DNA of 64,000 nucleotides from the NCBI GenBank assembly GCA_000507305.1, contig DF239749.1, positions 102,230 to 166,229 of the forward strand, in the 5' to 3' direction. Source of the stretch: Breviolum minutum Mf 1.05b.01. Lineage: Eukaryota > Sar > Dinophyceae > Suessiales > Symbiodiniaceae. The notes under the pieces are model-generated. The model saw nothing but the letters and a program-made list of their open reading frames with translations. It had not been told where the DNA came from and did no database searches. The stretch's first letter is position 1. The number at the start of each line of letters is the position of its first letter. Positions 13,501-28,500 of this stretch are shown piece after piece. The position numbers were made by a program, and so were the translations under genes.

Positions 13501-16500
13501 TAGGATTATAGGGGAAATCCCTTCCTTAGGAGATACGTGGATCCTTAGGGACATTAATTCTATGGCAAAAAAACAACAAGTTTTCAAGGTAAGGAAGTAT
13601 TGCAAAGTATATGTATAAGGATTATACAAGGAATCAATCAACTTGTTGCATGTTTTTATATGACCTTGGAAAGGGGGGCTACTTGGAGGATCATCCCATG
13701 ACTTGTAAGTGGCTAGTAACCATGGTGATAGTTTACCAACTCCAAGTAGGGTTGGTCTATTTATACATGGCGGAGGGTTTGCCTCCTTAACTAAACTCCT
13801 CAAAATAGGGTGTTTCCAAAAATGAGGTACCCCAAAATGGATGGTTTAGAATGGAAAACCTTATTAAAATGGGTGATTTAGGGGTACCACTATTTTCGGA
13901 ACCCCCAAATAGCGTTAAAAAAACCCTTTCCTTCTGGGGTTCTTTCGTTGGCACCCCAAAAAAATCGGGTCAAATTAGGCCGCGACCTCACACGAAGTTG
14001 GGCCCCCAAAATGGTGGTTTAGGTAGTATTTCCGGGAAATCCCCCTGCTATTTCCGGGAGGAATTCCCCAGATTGGTGATATTTTTTTGTCCATGAAACT
14101 TCGGCGCCAAAAAATTGGTCGTTGGAAAAAACCCTGAGGTTTCCTGTCCTTACTCGCAGCCCATTACCCTTGGGAACCTTCCCAAAAATGCCTGAGTCCG
14201 TACATCCTGGTGTAGCAACTCGGTAAGAAAAAACAAAACTTGGCAACAACTCAGGATTCGTCCCTTACACCCGAACAGATCATGTTTTTTTTGCAACACA
14301 CCAAGTGGGACCTGAGTTTTGGCAACAACTTAATGCACGTGTTTTTTTGTTAATCATGGCATGTCACTTTTTTGTTGACTCTGGCAAATTTTTGGATCGT
14401 CCTACCATAAATGAATTCAAGGGTAAAATCTGATGCAATCTTAGGTTCGGCCCTAAAACCACTAAGGATTCAGAATGAATTGCCCAGAGTTTCTTGCACA
14501 ATCTTAGAATTCATCCCTATACCTTGTTACTCAACCCCTTTGCGATGAGTCAGTTTCTTGGGGTTTTGTTTAATGTAACACACTAATTGCCTGGAAATTA
14601 ACGGTTGCCCACAGTGGTACGGTTGATGGAAGAAATCCTGCACCAGTTGAGGTTGGTAGTTTATTTTAGTAAGGTTTTATAGCTCCCAGGTGGTGCAGGA
14701 TTTCTTCCATCAACAGTAACATTCGGAATGAAGAATGTAACAAACTTAAATGTTAAACCTTTGGCGTTTGGGACTTAAGTTTGGCCTATTTAAGAACTCC
14801 CATGAGATCCATGTAACCCAGACGCTCTGTTTGGGGTTGGTCTTTGATTTCCAAACTGGGTAGTTTCGGGTCGGCAAATACACCCATTGAGTGTTTGGGC
14901 ATGGTATATTTGCCTACATGAAACGTTGATTTTGAAGGTAAATAAATTAATACCCTCCCTGAAGCTAACATAGCCCCTGAAAATTGGCCATCCCAAAAGG
15001 AAACTGGTATTCCAACCATCCATTTTCAGGTACTATGTTAGTTTCAGGGAGGGTAGGTAAATATAGAGTCGTCACATGGATCCTATGGGACCGGGCTGCG
15101 GCACTGTGGTGATCAAAGCCTGAGCATTTTCAACAGATGCGTGTAACGGATGAACCATGTGAGCCACGAAATTATTACTTTCCATTATACTGGTTGGTTA
15201 ATTCGGATCCTTATAATGGTTTATTATAATCCCTATATTATATACCTGGGTAGTATCATCGCCTACAGTAAATAACCCAACCAACCAGGTTTTTTTCATT
15301 GCTCATGTGGAGCAAATGAACCGGAAGTTGGGTTTCCTGCCATTAGTTTTCGGAGGTGTAAAAAGTTGGATTTTGGCCTATTTTGCTCCTGAAATCTTTA
15401 AGATCTGTCATGGGAAACCTACAACCAATTTTCATTTTTTTAAGGGGTTGCAAATATAACCAATATTTTTCCAGGGCTTAAAACCTGCATTTGAAAAAAC
15501 ACAAGTTTTTGTTGAGTGTCCGAAGGTGCCACTTAAAAAAAAAACATGACACGCTTCATTTTTTATGGGTCAACAAAAATCACCCCTATTTTTAGGGCTT
15601 ATAAAGACCTGTGGTTTTTCCACGGGGGGGGAGGGTCCAAAGGTGGAAAAATGTGTTCAAACAAAAAAAAATCCTGGCATTTTTTTTGAGGTTTCTGGCC
15701 AGGCCTTGGTGGATCTATTGAATCATGCCAAGGAGAATGGTTATGTGGCTTGGTGAAACTGGTTGGTGAAATCACCCCGATTTGTGGGGAAATAAATGAT
15801 CCAATGTGACGGATTGAGCATATTTTTCAAAGGGGTTTGGTGAAAAACCACCAACTAGTGAAACAGTTGAAGTGAATACTGAAAAGCCTCCTAGGGTATC
15901 CTGCTGGAAGTGAGGTTGATTTGTTTCAACCTATTTATGGGACTTAAAACTTACTTCACGGTGGAAATAATGCATTCAAATACACTACAAGGTGGGCACC
16001 TACCACTTATAAATGGAGTTATTTCACCCCCTATAAATGGTCGAAAATACATTGGTAATTGGGCTTTTGTTTCACCCCAAAATTTTCGTGAAGTTATGGG
16101 CTTCTACATAAAAAAACTGGTGTTTTGGGGCCCACCCTGGCAGTCAGGTTGATTTATTCATTATAACCTATTTATTGCAACGGACTTAGAGCGGCGGAAT
16201 GCGTTTGTATCTCCTGAGGAAGGGATTTCCCTCTAAGGTTGGAAGTCCCCGAGGTTATATAAATCATGGTGCTTAGTAACGACCGGTAGCAAGTTTATTA
16301 ATTATAGGATTTTTCGGGTTCCAATTCCATCACCAGGTCATAGGATTATAGGGGATTTCTCCCTTCCTAAGGAGATATCTGGATCCTGAGGGATTAATAA
16401 ACTTGCTACCGGTCGTTACTAAGCACCATGATTTGTTTCACCTGTTTGTGGGGACGTGAAACCCTAGAGGGATTACAATCCATATTTTCGATACTAAGGA

Positions 16501-19500
16501 CCATGGGAATGGTATATGTACTCCATGTAGGGTATATAAATTTACCTCTAGGAAATGGTTGAGTTTTGTTAGTTACTTTCCTGGTAGAAAGTGTACAGCT
16601 GAATGTGATATACTGGATTATACCATGGATCCTACAGGACTGGTATATCCAGCCATTTGCTTAGATTAGCTCAGGAACTGCGGGGGGATCACCACCCAAA
16701 TTTTGGATGTAGGTCGAGGGATGGTAAAAGGAATCAATACCAAAGACATGATGAGCCTCTGAGAAAAGCCCCAAATCTCCCTCTAAGTTTTGTAGTTTCG
16801 AAAAACAACAGTTGGTACAAAGATGATCAGTCTTAATTTTATTTACCTTCCCTAGAACAAACAGCAAAAGTTTCCAAAAAAAGGTGTCATTTCAAAAGAA
16901 AGAAATCTGTGTCTTCCAGTCGCTTCTATTGTCAGGGGCAAGTTGTATGTCCCACTTACAGAGTCCCGGGTACAAGGTGGAACCCAACGGCTGTACCGGA
17001 GTTATTACTCCTATAAAACGGCTAAAAATACATAGGTAGCTAGGCAGTTATGTCACCCTACGACCATAGGAGTTACTGTTGATGGCTCAGAAATCCCAAG
17101 GCCAACCACCCGAAATTGTATGTATAAAACTTGTAGTAAAGAATGGGATAAACTAATTACCAATCCCTCAACTTACGGTAAACGGGTTCAACAGTATTTC
17201 TGGCGCAAAATTCATCATAAATCCTCAACCTGAATGTTTCCAGCCATTTAGTCACTGCCTTTTTAGCGCTCCATACATGAGCCGATCGGCTCGGGGTGCC
17301 ATCGACCTCCCAGCTTCATTGTGAGGCCATTCCCGCCGTGAACTGCGTGAGTTCCTCTTCCATCAATGCCTGTATTGAGGCAGCAAGGAAGATGGATGCG
17401 CCCATCATGATTCAGTCACTTGATTTATGTGGAAGGGTGTTGTGTTCAACCCACCCATGGACACCAAAACCATAGAAAATGAAGGTTTTACACCCACAAA
17501 ATATGGGTTACAACCCCTAAAGATGAAGGTTGTGGGTTCCCATGGCATATCATCCATGGGACTAGTTGCATCTTTACTAACCTACATGAATGGTTGATGT
17601 TTTTGAAATTAGTAGGGAAATATACCAGTCCCATGGATCATATGGTCAATGTGATAGTCAGAAGATACGTGAATCATCGTACATTCAGTTTGGTCAACTA
17701 ATTTTCCAGACATATCCCCAAGTATAATACTTCCTTTTCCATAGCCCAGACACTCAATGTATGGTATATTCACCTACATGTACCATAAAAATGAACCATT
17801 CATGTAGGTAACTATACCAAACATTGAGTCTCTGGGGTCAGGGATTCTCTATTTGATCGGATAAAACCGGAGCTGACCTTCACAAATGGTCAGGGCATAT
17901 CTGTTGCAACGGTTAGCTAACAGCTACGCAGCAGTTACCTACTTGGAGGAGCATTTTATTTATCAAAGGTTATTTCAACACACCTTTGGAACACACCCCT
18001 TAACTATTTACCAACAGGCTATAAAGGGATTCCTTTCATTGTTGGCTAGGGGGATTGCCTGGGGTGTGCTCTACGGGTGTGTTGTAATTTTCTTGGAATT
18101 TAGGAAGTGGTTAATTAATAACCAGCTATAGTCCTTGCCTTCATAGGGGGGAATTCTGTAAATTCCCTACCACCTTCTTGGAGGATCATCCCAGTTAGAA
18201 AGTGGTGAATTAATAACGATGGTTTGTTTTCGTCCCCTAAGTAGGGTTGTTCCCCTTCCAAATGGCCGTTTCATGGCTTATACATGGGGGTGATCCTAAC
18301 CACTTGCGAAATGGGATGATCCTCCAAGTACCAGCATCAAACAAGAATTTTCAACCAGGTTCTCTTCTGGTGGATCTCAATTCTATGCAGGGTATCTTGG
18401 ACATGGAGGATCGATGAGGATCGTTCGGTCGTTAGTAATTCTACTTGTTGTAGATTTAGATGTAAACGTAGATGTAGATGTAGATAGCAGCAGTTCCTTT
18501 TAGGTGGTAATGCATATATAGACATGGTCATTGTCTTAGTATATTGGTAGGTGGAGTTTTGAATAATTTTGCCTTATGTATCTTTTGTGTTTCAAGATGT
18601 TTAGCGTTGTGTATATCTCTCTGATGTAAGACCATTGACGAATCTTCTGATGGAACCAAACATGAAAAGATTCGAAAACGCTCCGAAATAGGCCGGGCCC
18701 CAAAAGGAAACAAGTCTACCATATACCATCCATGTATGGCATACTTACCAATATGTAATCATAAAATCTATCATGATAGCTAGCTGGTGCTTGGAAGAGT
18801 GCGAAGGAGCTGGGGGGGTATCTAACTTACCTTCATATTATATAATGGAAGCTACAAAGCTACCCCAGTCTTCCAAGCACATCTTACCTGAAAAATATAC
18901 CGTCGTCCCATGGATGCTATGGGATTAATACCTGGAACCTGAAAACATCCAGGAATGAGAACGGTTCTTTAAATTGATGAATTCCAAATCTTTCCTTGGG
19001 AAATGGTTGTTGAAATAAGCATTTTCATTACAAAAATGGTTGTTTGGAGATTCCAAGTGCAACTATACCTGGAATGCTCGAATTTTCCATGAAGGATCAC
19101 CTCTAACAGGTGGTCGGAAGGTGGGCCCAAACACCAGTTGTACATGGGGTTATATAACTAATTCCTGCAAGTAGGGTAAAATAATTAACCCCAGGTAAAG
19201 GCAGATATATAAGGCCATCTATAGGGGCCGTTGATTTCGGCCACCCCATTTCCAAGGATCGTTTTTGGGGCCCACCTTGAAGAACAAAACTATCAAACCT
19301 TTGTTGGTTGCTTGGGACCTCAAAGATTTATATTTTGTTTGCCACATTTTTTGTGAGGGAAAAATTGAAAATGATTCCCAGATTCCCCATCTGATAAAGT
19401 GAAAAACTTGCAGATGGGGAAAAATCCACTGGACTAGACATATAGCAAATGTATGGTTGAAAGTTGATGGGTGAAACTGGTCAGATAACTCAACAAAAAT

Positions 19501-22500
19501 CACCCGAAATTTTCAGACATTCCTAAACAGATGCTTTGAGGGTACTTGGATGTCCCAGAAATATACCCCATTTATCAGTAGGTTGTAACCCATTTACTAA
19601 CCTTTTACTAACTTCCTGGGACATCCAAGTACGACGTGGGCCCCAAAAACGATCGTTATAAATGGAGTTGCCGAAATAAACCGCCCCTATAAATGGCCGA
19701 AAGTAGATGGCTGTCTATAGGGCTATAACCCCGAAGGGGTCCACTGGGTCTCGAGTCTCGGTGTCACTTGGGAATCATTCATCATTTGCATGGATTATCC
19801 AAGAAGACAACATACTGTTCAAACAAAATCTTGTGCACCAGTTGATATACATACCCGGAACCCAAATGACCCGGCTGTTTTGATTGGAGTTTCGGCCTAG
19901 TTTTGAAGGGTTGACATTCAAAATAGAGGTCATTTGGCGTCCTGGTATGTATGTATATAGATGTACACATGCCTCATACTTTCGATGGTTTTATTCGAAA
20001 TTCCCAGTTGTTGCGTCGATTTTTTCTTCGATGCGCCAAGGAAAGGTTTGGACAACACGAATTTCCATGCTGCCATTGCTGGTGCCATCAGTGGTGCCTA
20101 TCACGTGCGCGCAGTAGCAGAGCAATATGGCGTGCCAGTGATTTTGCACACCGATCATTGCGCCACTGGGATTCACCCTTCCCTAAGAATCATGCTGGGA
20201 TGTCCATGGTACTTAGCAACTGGATTATAACCCCAACATAAGTAGGTTGGAAGTCCCCTAAATTGGTTATAACCCAACTTACTAAGTGGTTACTAAGTTC
20301 CATGGACACCCTAGTGGGATCTCAAAACTGGTGGGGACTGGAGATCCCAGAACCCTGCGAAAAACAGAGTCCAACCCCTCATGGTTGGATTTTTACGCTG
20401 TTTTTGTTGGGGAGTGTCAAACATGAACAACTTGTGACCTCAAGCATTAAGGCCTGGTTCATTCATGATGGGTTTCTCCAAAATAATATACTAATCACTA
20501 TATGAATCAGGGTGGTTAAAGATCCTTTGTATATGAATCTATATGACTCAAACGTCCAGGTGTTTTTCCCACTGCTTAAGTTTATTTCTTCAAAGGTTTT
20601 TTTGGAGGTTGCCATGCCCAAAGCATCGCGTTGAACATAAGCAATGCTTGCGAAAACAAAATCTCTATCAAAAAATGGAACACCAGTTGGCCGGGCCACT
20701 TGTTTTCCAGGTGATTTTTCTTTAAAGGACATCCTGCCATTGGGATTTACCCTCCCTGAACCCCCTGAAAATCAATGCTTGGAAGATGAATCGTCTTTTG
20801 CGATGGCTTAGGAATTCAGGGGCGAACTGTTAGTTTCAGCGAGCGTATTCTTCCGGAACATGCTCTTCACAAACAATTTTTCCAGCCATGAAAATCTAGT
20901 CGTAGCGAGGCCAAAAACTTGCTTCCATGGTCTCTCGGCGGTTGGATGTCAAACGTTGGACATCCAAAATGGTGCAGGTTTCGAAAACCCCAAAAAATAC
21001 ACAAAGGATGCCATAGGGTCAAAACAGCTGCAATTGAAATGTTGGATTTATGATTGAAGAGCCACAAAAAATCAAAAAATCAACTGATTGGTGTAAATTA
21101 ATTGCTTAGGATATCTATTTGGTATGAGTTTTTTAGGGATTTTGGCCGACCTTTGTTATAGGGAGTACCTTAGCCAGCCATGTGGAGTTTGATATAGAGA
21201 TCATTTTTAGCCCACTGGTATAGGAATTTATTTATTTTAACCAACTATCCTAGTTGGTGGTTTCAAATATTTTCTATGTTCACCCCGATCCTTGGGAAAT
21301 GATTCATTTGGCTAATATTTTTCAAATGGCTTGAAACCACAAACTAGAAAATCTCCATGTATTGTTGGCAAAAATGATGAAGCAATTCAATACCCATAGG
21401 AAACAATTTACTTTAACCAACTAGCATCATTGGATTATTTTCATCATGTTTTTGTTTCATTGCCCAGGGGGAAATTCACCTGTGGTTCACATTGTTTGAT
21501 CCCGCAAAACATGTTTTTTGCGTGGAATGTCAAACATGCCGACCCTGCCCGATGTTACTTTTGGTCATGTTTTACTTTCAAAAAAGCATGGGATTTCTTC
21601 CAGTTCATTGTTTTTGTTTTTGGTTGGGTCACTTTTTTGTACTGCATCGTTGCAAAATGTAGATATGGTGAAAAGTCATCAAACAACACATTGATTTCTT
21701 ATTTTTCGATGGACAGTTATTTATAGAAAAACCCTAGCGAACTTGGGGGCATGACTTGGGCCACGTTCTGATCGGCAAAAGGGTTGACCATGTTGACCCC
21801 TCATTTGGGATGAGATACAACCCTAATATGTGGCGACTATGAGAAGAGCAGTTTGCTTCGCCAAGAATTTTGAGGTACCCAAAATGGAAGTACTCACCTG
21901 TATAAGCTGTATGTAGGGCTTATGGCTTATGTAAGGGAAACCCACCTCCAAAATAGACTTATAAGGTCCAGTACCTCCATTTTAGGCACCTGAAATTCTT
22001 GGTGATTGCTGGTGCTGGTTCTACCAGGTTTGATGGTTTGTTGGAAGCAGATGAGCGCTACTTCGAACTGCATGGTGACTCGATCATGGAGATGTGAACG
22101 TAAGTACTAGGTGGTGCTTAATAGGGGATGAAATCCTACCCAGGTATGTGGGGATTATAATAAACCATTACAAAGATTCCCTAAAAGAACAAGCAGTCTA
22201 GGTGGTGGCAACTCAACTATTCTTCATTTTCACCCCGATCCTTGGGGTTGCATGATCTAATTTGATGAGCATATTTTCAAAGGGGTTGAAACCACCAACC
22301 AGACCCCTAAGGATCCAGGTATCTCCTAAGGAAGGGATTTCCCCTATAATCCTATTCTGGTGATGGGATTGGAACCCTCAATCCTATTCTAGGGAGGTGT
22401 CTGGATTCTTAGGGGACTATGTTTTGTGTTTTTTTTGGGAGAGGTTGAACCACCCTGCCTGAAGCCAACCTAGAACGACGCGAAACATGGGGAAAAATGG

Positions 22501-25500
22501 GGTTGGTTGGAAGATGAGTTTCCTGGTTTCCTTTTTGTGGATGAAACATTTGAGAAGCTCCCTCTATCCTAAGATATCCTGAGCAAGTGTTCATTTTATA
22601 GATGTGTTTCGTAATTTCTTCGAAGCACGTTTATGAGTTTGGTAATCCGTATTTTGTGGTCCACAACCCATGTTTTGTTGCATTCCGATAGGTTCGTTGC
22701 GTTTTTGTTGTGCGGTTTCAGAAGCTGGCCGTGTGTTTGTATCTAAAACATCCCCAATCATAACAAGGAATGAGTTTTGGATCTATATTGGACTCCAGTA
22801 AACTAACATAGCTAGCTGGAAAACGGACCCGGATTGAAGATGTATTTCCTATTGAATATGGGGATATGCCAGCCAGCTATGTTAGTTCACTACCAGAGGG
22901 TAGACCCTAGGTTTAGATCATCACGTTTGAGGCTGTTGATATGATCCTCCCCCTGAACTTGGTCTCTTTTTGCTTCACTACCTATATGGACCTCAAAAAA
23001 TCCATGGAAATATGAGGTTGTAAGCCCTAAGGATATCGGGTTGATTATGAAAGGGTACCATCCCAGTGGTACTCCTTTTCAGTATGAGTGAACGTATGGT
23101 GATGATATGGTGACAATATAGTGATGAAAAACACGTGGGTTCCCATGGTATGAGGTACCTTTCAACGAATGCCGAACGTACTGTTCAAGAAAGCGGTTGA
23201 AAAAACCGGTACTTTCTCCAAGTATATATTCACCTTTGTTTTATACATCTGATGCGGCGCACTATTTTTTATCTCTAAAAAACTGGATTATTTGTTTAGT
23301 CTTTTTCTTTGGATTCTGACATGGTAAATCAGTCGATCACCATTAAACCACGATTTGGGGCATGTATGTTTATTTGTTCCAACCACCTTAAGCAAATCCA
23401 AGAAAACATTTTAAAACAACCATGTTACATATCATTTTTGTTCAGCCACTTTTTGGTTCAACTTATTATTTCAGTTGAAATATTCTGTGATAAGAACAGA
23501 ACATTAAGATTTCAAGGTCCATTTTTGTTGATCGAACTATTCTGTGCATGGTGATCAGTCCAAAGATGTCCTCCAGACCAGTTGGAACCCACCACAAAAC
23601 GAAGCTTTCCACGTCAGACGGTTCAGGAGAACCGCTGTTTTCCTCTCATATGTTGGACCTTTCCGAGGAGAAAAACAGGGAGATTTCGTTGAGAAAAATC
23701 AAGGCTTTGGTTGTAAAATGTTGTGAATACCCTGGAAGTCCAACCACCATTTTTTATAGGTTGGTTTACGAGTTTCACCATTTTTCAATTACTGGGTTAT
23801 CATCATACAAAAGGAACCACTATTTTTTAAATGGTGGTTGACTTCCAGGGAATATACAAATATACCCTTTCTCCCATAATCATGGAAGTGGTGTGGAAAA
23901 CGACCCTAAATGAAAGGAAAGTAATATTGGAGACATCCCATTTTCCACTTGAACCATGATTATGGGAGGAAGAGTACATCCCTCAACGAGGAACTCGTAC
24001 GTGTATACAAACCTACATGATTTACCTATTCTCAAGTGCCAGTTTTGTAGGAAGACTAGGAAGGAATAAATCCTGAGGTTTGGCGTTTTTTTAGATGTAT
24101 CCCATGATTTTTGTTGGGAAGGTTTCCGACGATTTCAGATCTCAGGTAAGTGTCTACGACTGGGCGTTATCCCTAGTTGTAAATGTGTGTGATACTAAAC
24201 TCCCTACAAATGGGCCCCCAGTTGTCAGTGTAGGGGATAAACCTATATGTATCCACCATGGGAACCCACAACCTTCATTTTTAGGTGTTAAAACCCATAT
24301 ATTGGGGGTTTTTAACCCTCCATGTTTCATGGCATTGGGGTCCAAGGGCAACATTTATTTGGGAGGTTTAGTACCTGCAGTTTTTGTTGCATGACAGGAG
24401 CCGTTGGAAGAAAACATCGTGGCTTGGAACTTCAGATGATCGTTGGAAGGGAGTACATCCCAGTGATGAGTGTAACAAACATCCTGTTTGCTCATCTACC
24501 CTGTGATTTGGAAGATTCTGGGGCTCTTTAGCTCCCCAATTAGTAGGGAAATAGATCACCCCTGGCTTGCGGACGTGTCGATCCATGACGCTTCTGTGGC
24601 TGGCTGTTGTAGCAGGCCGACAGAGTACTACCACAAAGAAATCTGTACACAAAAAGTGACACCTGAAGTGAAAACCATGGCAACTATTCACAACAAGAGC
24701 ATCGTGTTGCTTTTGTTGCCACCACTGCAAACGTGTAGTCATACCACACGAAAAGATCAATTCAGCAAAAATCGACCAGTCATGAAACTCTTTTCTCCAA
24801 CCTTTTGAAAACTCTGTAACGCTCTGCATGGCTCAAATCGTCCAACGGATGCTTCTCTCTTTTGAAAATGCCATCTTCATCAAATGATTCAGGACGGGAA
24901 ATAGCGTCCCCATTGACTAACTTTTTCATCCAACCAATGTGTCTTGCTTGTAATGGAAGTTGCGGCCTCCAGCGATAACCTTGAATCGACTTGCCACATC
25001 CGAAAATTCCAAGATAGCGTCGCTTTGCATGCACATCTTTTGGAAATATATCGACACCAGCAAACTTACGAACATAAGTAATACAATGCTCCAAAATTCT
25101 GACATCATCCCAAATATTGTGCGGTAACAAAGCCGCTTCCGGAAAAAGAATCGGATCGCGATATTCGGAAAACTTACCAACTCGCTGCAAAACCGAAGGT
25201 AAAGATTGAGCTGTAACCACCATGAAATTTATAACAAGTTCCACATGTGAAATTCCCAAGCACGCCGAAGACTCTTCCTGTGGCCATTGAAGCATCTGTG
25301 CCCATCGTATCATTGCGATCATCACATTTGCCCCTGGCAAAAAACCTGAGAGAAATTCATCGTTCAAGTTAATTTGAAGAGGTCTATGAACCACTACAGG
25401 AGCCCACTGCACAAGGTCATCTGTATATGCTCGAGAAGATTGGATTTTGTCTTTATCTTTATTTTTGGATTTCACATCCTGCCTAAGAATGTCAATTTCA

Positions 25501-28500
25501 ACCAACAGTCGTAAAAATTGTCTCAAAATTTGACGTTGTTTACCATACATTCTTCCAAGAAACCACGAAGCACGATGAAAATTCGACCTATTTTCAACAG
25601 TTGTACTTTTTGCCATTTGATCAGCCATTTGATTTCCAAGAATTGCGTATTTTTCAAGCAACGATGAGTTATTCTCCACATCTTGGTGTGAAGCAATTTT
25701 CTTCACTTGAAATGCAAAAACATCGGATTTTTCATGAAAGCAATTACACAACATGAGGATAAGATCGAAGTTATCGTAACTATGGTAGTTTATGGGATTA
25801 TGATCCATCTGAACTTGGTGGAATATACGTATGGCATATGAACTGTCTGTGACGATCATTGCCGAATTTGTTGAACGAACAATCTGTATGACTGCCGTGA
25901 GTTCAGCTCTGTTGATTGTTTGCTCGCCAAATTGCAAACCTGCACTAAGTGGTCTCAACGTGGCAGGAAAAACATTTACTCCGTTGCTTTTTTCGGCTTC
26001 ACGGCACCTAATCTCATCGTTCTCTGCAACATCAACTATAATTGCAAATCCAGCAAGCCTACCAAAAGGAATGTTGGGAAAGGTACAAGATCCATCAGTA
26101 TAGAAGACCCGGTTATCCACAATCGAAATACCGTCAATATCAAAAGGGAGAACCTCAGGTAAACTTCTTGTACGATTGATGATATTCACAACATCATGTT
26201 GAGGCAGCTTATAGACAAGTGGTAAAAACAATTGATGTGGAAATTCATCTTTCATTCTCTGCAAAAGACGATGATTATGATCTCTTTGTGTCTGAAGAGC
26301 CGGACATTCAAGAAGAAAATGCGCACGAGTATCTTCACATCCACATAATGGACATTGGTGATCAACATTTTCATCACCACCTACCCACTTTTCACATTTA
26401 CTCCCAAACTGTTGCCCTAAACTCTGGTGAATTGCAACAATTGCTGCAGATCTTGAATCAGGAAAATTTCTATCATCAAAAGTATACTGACAAAGAGGTT
26501 CCGGCCAATTTTGAAAATCACTACGTTGATCCAATGACTTGCTGACGACTTGATTCCATGCATCTTTTGTCAAATGAAGAATGGTAGACCTAGATACTTT
26601 TTTCAAGTTAAAAGCAACCCCAAGGTGATCCACAACATCACCCGACTGGTTAAAGCTCCACCCGATTAGCTGCAAATAGGAACACAACGTTGTAGCAGGT
26701 CCATATGCACGATTTGGATCTGCTTGCGCATTCTTCAAAATATGTATAAAGATATCACCATGACTATCATCAGTTATCAATAAGCGTCTCCACAAGCAAA
26801 GAGTATACGTGATAGCATACACAAATGGGTCCATAAGACCCTGATGTAGGACACAAAGTGGTAACAAACAATTAGTGAACTTGGTTTTTGTAATCAGAGA
26901 ATCAACAGCAAAGGATCGAAGTTTTGTAAAATGCTTTTGACCAATATATGTTGCATCACAACCATGTAGCGCAACCGGCCACACATTCGTTTGCAGTAAA
27001 CCTGCTTTCTGTTGGATAGAAATAGGCAAATGCTTAAGTTTTTTAATCCTTTCTAAAGCAGAATTTATACGGTCAAGTTGACAGCCGATTGTATTTTGTC
27101 TGGTATAATGGAGGTAAATTCCCAATTCTTTTTCTGCTGAAGCAACCCTAAATGCATTTGGGGTACCAGTGACTTCCAACGAGATTGCTTCCCACTGTTT
27201 ACGGGCTTCTTTAGAAGAACCCCACACCCAAATCTTTGAAGGATCAGCATGCAGTTTCAATGACTTGAGGTAATCTTGTGTCATACGAATGGCAAGAATA
27301 TGCTGACGGGCACACGACCCAATCCAACTCCAATCATCTACATAGACGGATACCATGAGATGAAGACAATCCAGCAATTTAGCCCATCCATAGCCTATTA
27401 CTGCCATACCACAAACGCTAAGGGGGTCACCCTCAGGCAGGCCTGTACTAGCACAAACGGGTGTAGAAAATGTATCAAGTGCAAACAACGATCTAGACAT
27501 CCGATCAAGTGATTTTTTCCAAAATTTTGCATAACGACTTGGAAAACCACACTGCTGCATAAAGAGTACAACGGGCAGTCGCCCGAATCCATTGAAGCAC
27601 TTACAAATGTCTAAATAAAAGCCACCAACATCTCCAGCACCTATTTTGAGTTCGTTTTCAATCAAAATTGCATTCTGAAGTGAAAGTTGCGAACAGCTTC
27701 TTTTTGGGAGTGCACCAACTACACAACTAGGAATACTAGAGGACCATTCATGCAACAGGCGTCTAGCAACCACCTTACACCAAGTTCGGTAGATTAAACT
27801 AAACACAGTTATGGGTCTCATATCCTTGATTTGCACTGCACCTTGAAACTTTGGCAACAAAAGAACCTTTGCAATCATCATCCAATCTGGAAGACCACAA
27901 TGTTCAACGGATTTACAACAGTCAATGATGTACTGGATCCCCTGTGGATGCATTGCTCTAAGTTCGGGTTGCGAAAACCCACAAATACCCCTGGATGTTT
28001 GTGTTTTCGTTGTAGATATTGCATCAATCCACTCATTCACACTATGATCAGAGGAAATATCGGTATCGCATAGTGTTGGGCAAAATTTAATCATTTCAAG
28101 AAAATCTTTCCATGCTTCAGGAGACTCAGCATGAAACAAATCATCACGAAGCCAAAATGGTGCCCAAAATTCAAAGAATGCTTTTTGTATCAACTCCGGA
28201 TCAGAAACAAATTGTTTCTGCATGAGTGTAAATTTTGGTCCAACATTCGATGGTAGTTGATCAATTTCAATACATTCATCAGCAACAATAGAAGTAATGG
28301 CAAATTCGCATTTCCGCTCATCGATATAGATAGGGTTGTGAAGTTGTAACTGCTTTGCATCCTCCACACGAATTTGTGGGGCACACTTTTTCAAAGATCT
28401 AAGTCTAGAACCCTGTTGTTTATGTACCACCTCAAAACAATGGATAATGCTTTGCTTTCGATTTTTAAGAAGTGCATGCGACAGAGCACCACCAAAATAA

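Noticed and set aside
20463..20732. Minus-strand frame containing GVPFFDRDFVFASIAYVQRD
   Set aside because: It looks protein-like and recalls START-domain wording, but it is short, sits in aldolase intron 7 and I could not confirm a family or splice sites.
24368..24829. 153-residue open frame on the minus strand overlapping the LINE 3' end
   Set aside because: It overlaps the ORF2 stop, runs across the target-site duplication into flanking DNA and has no recognisable domain. Chance frame.
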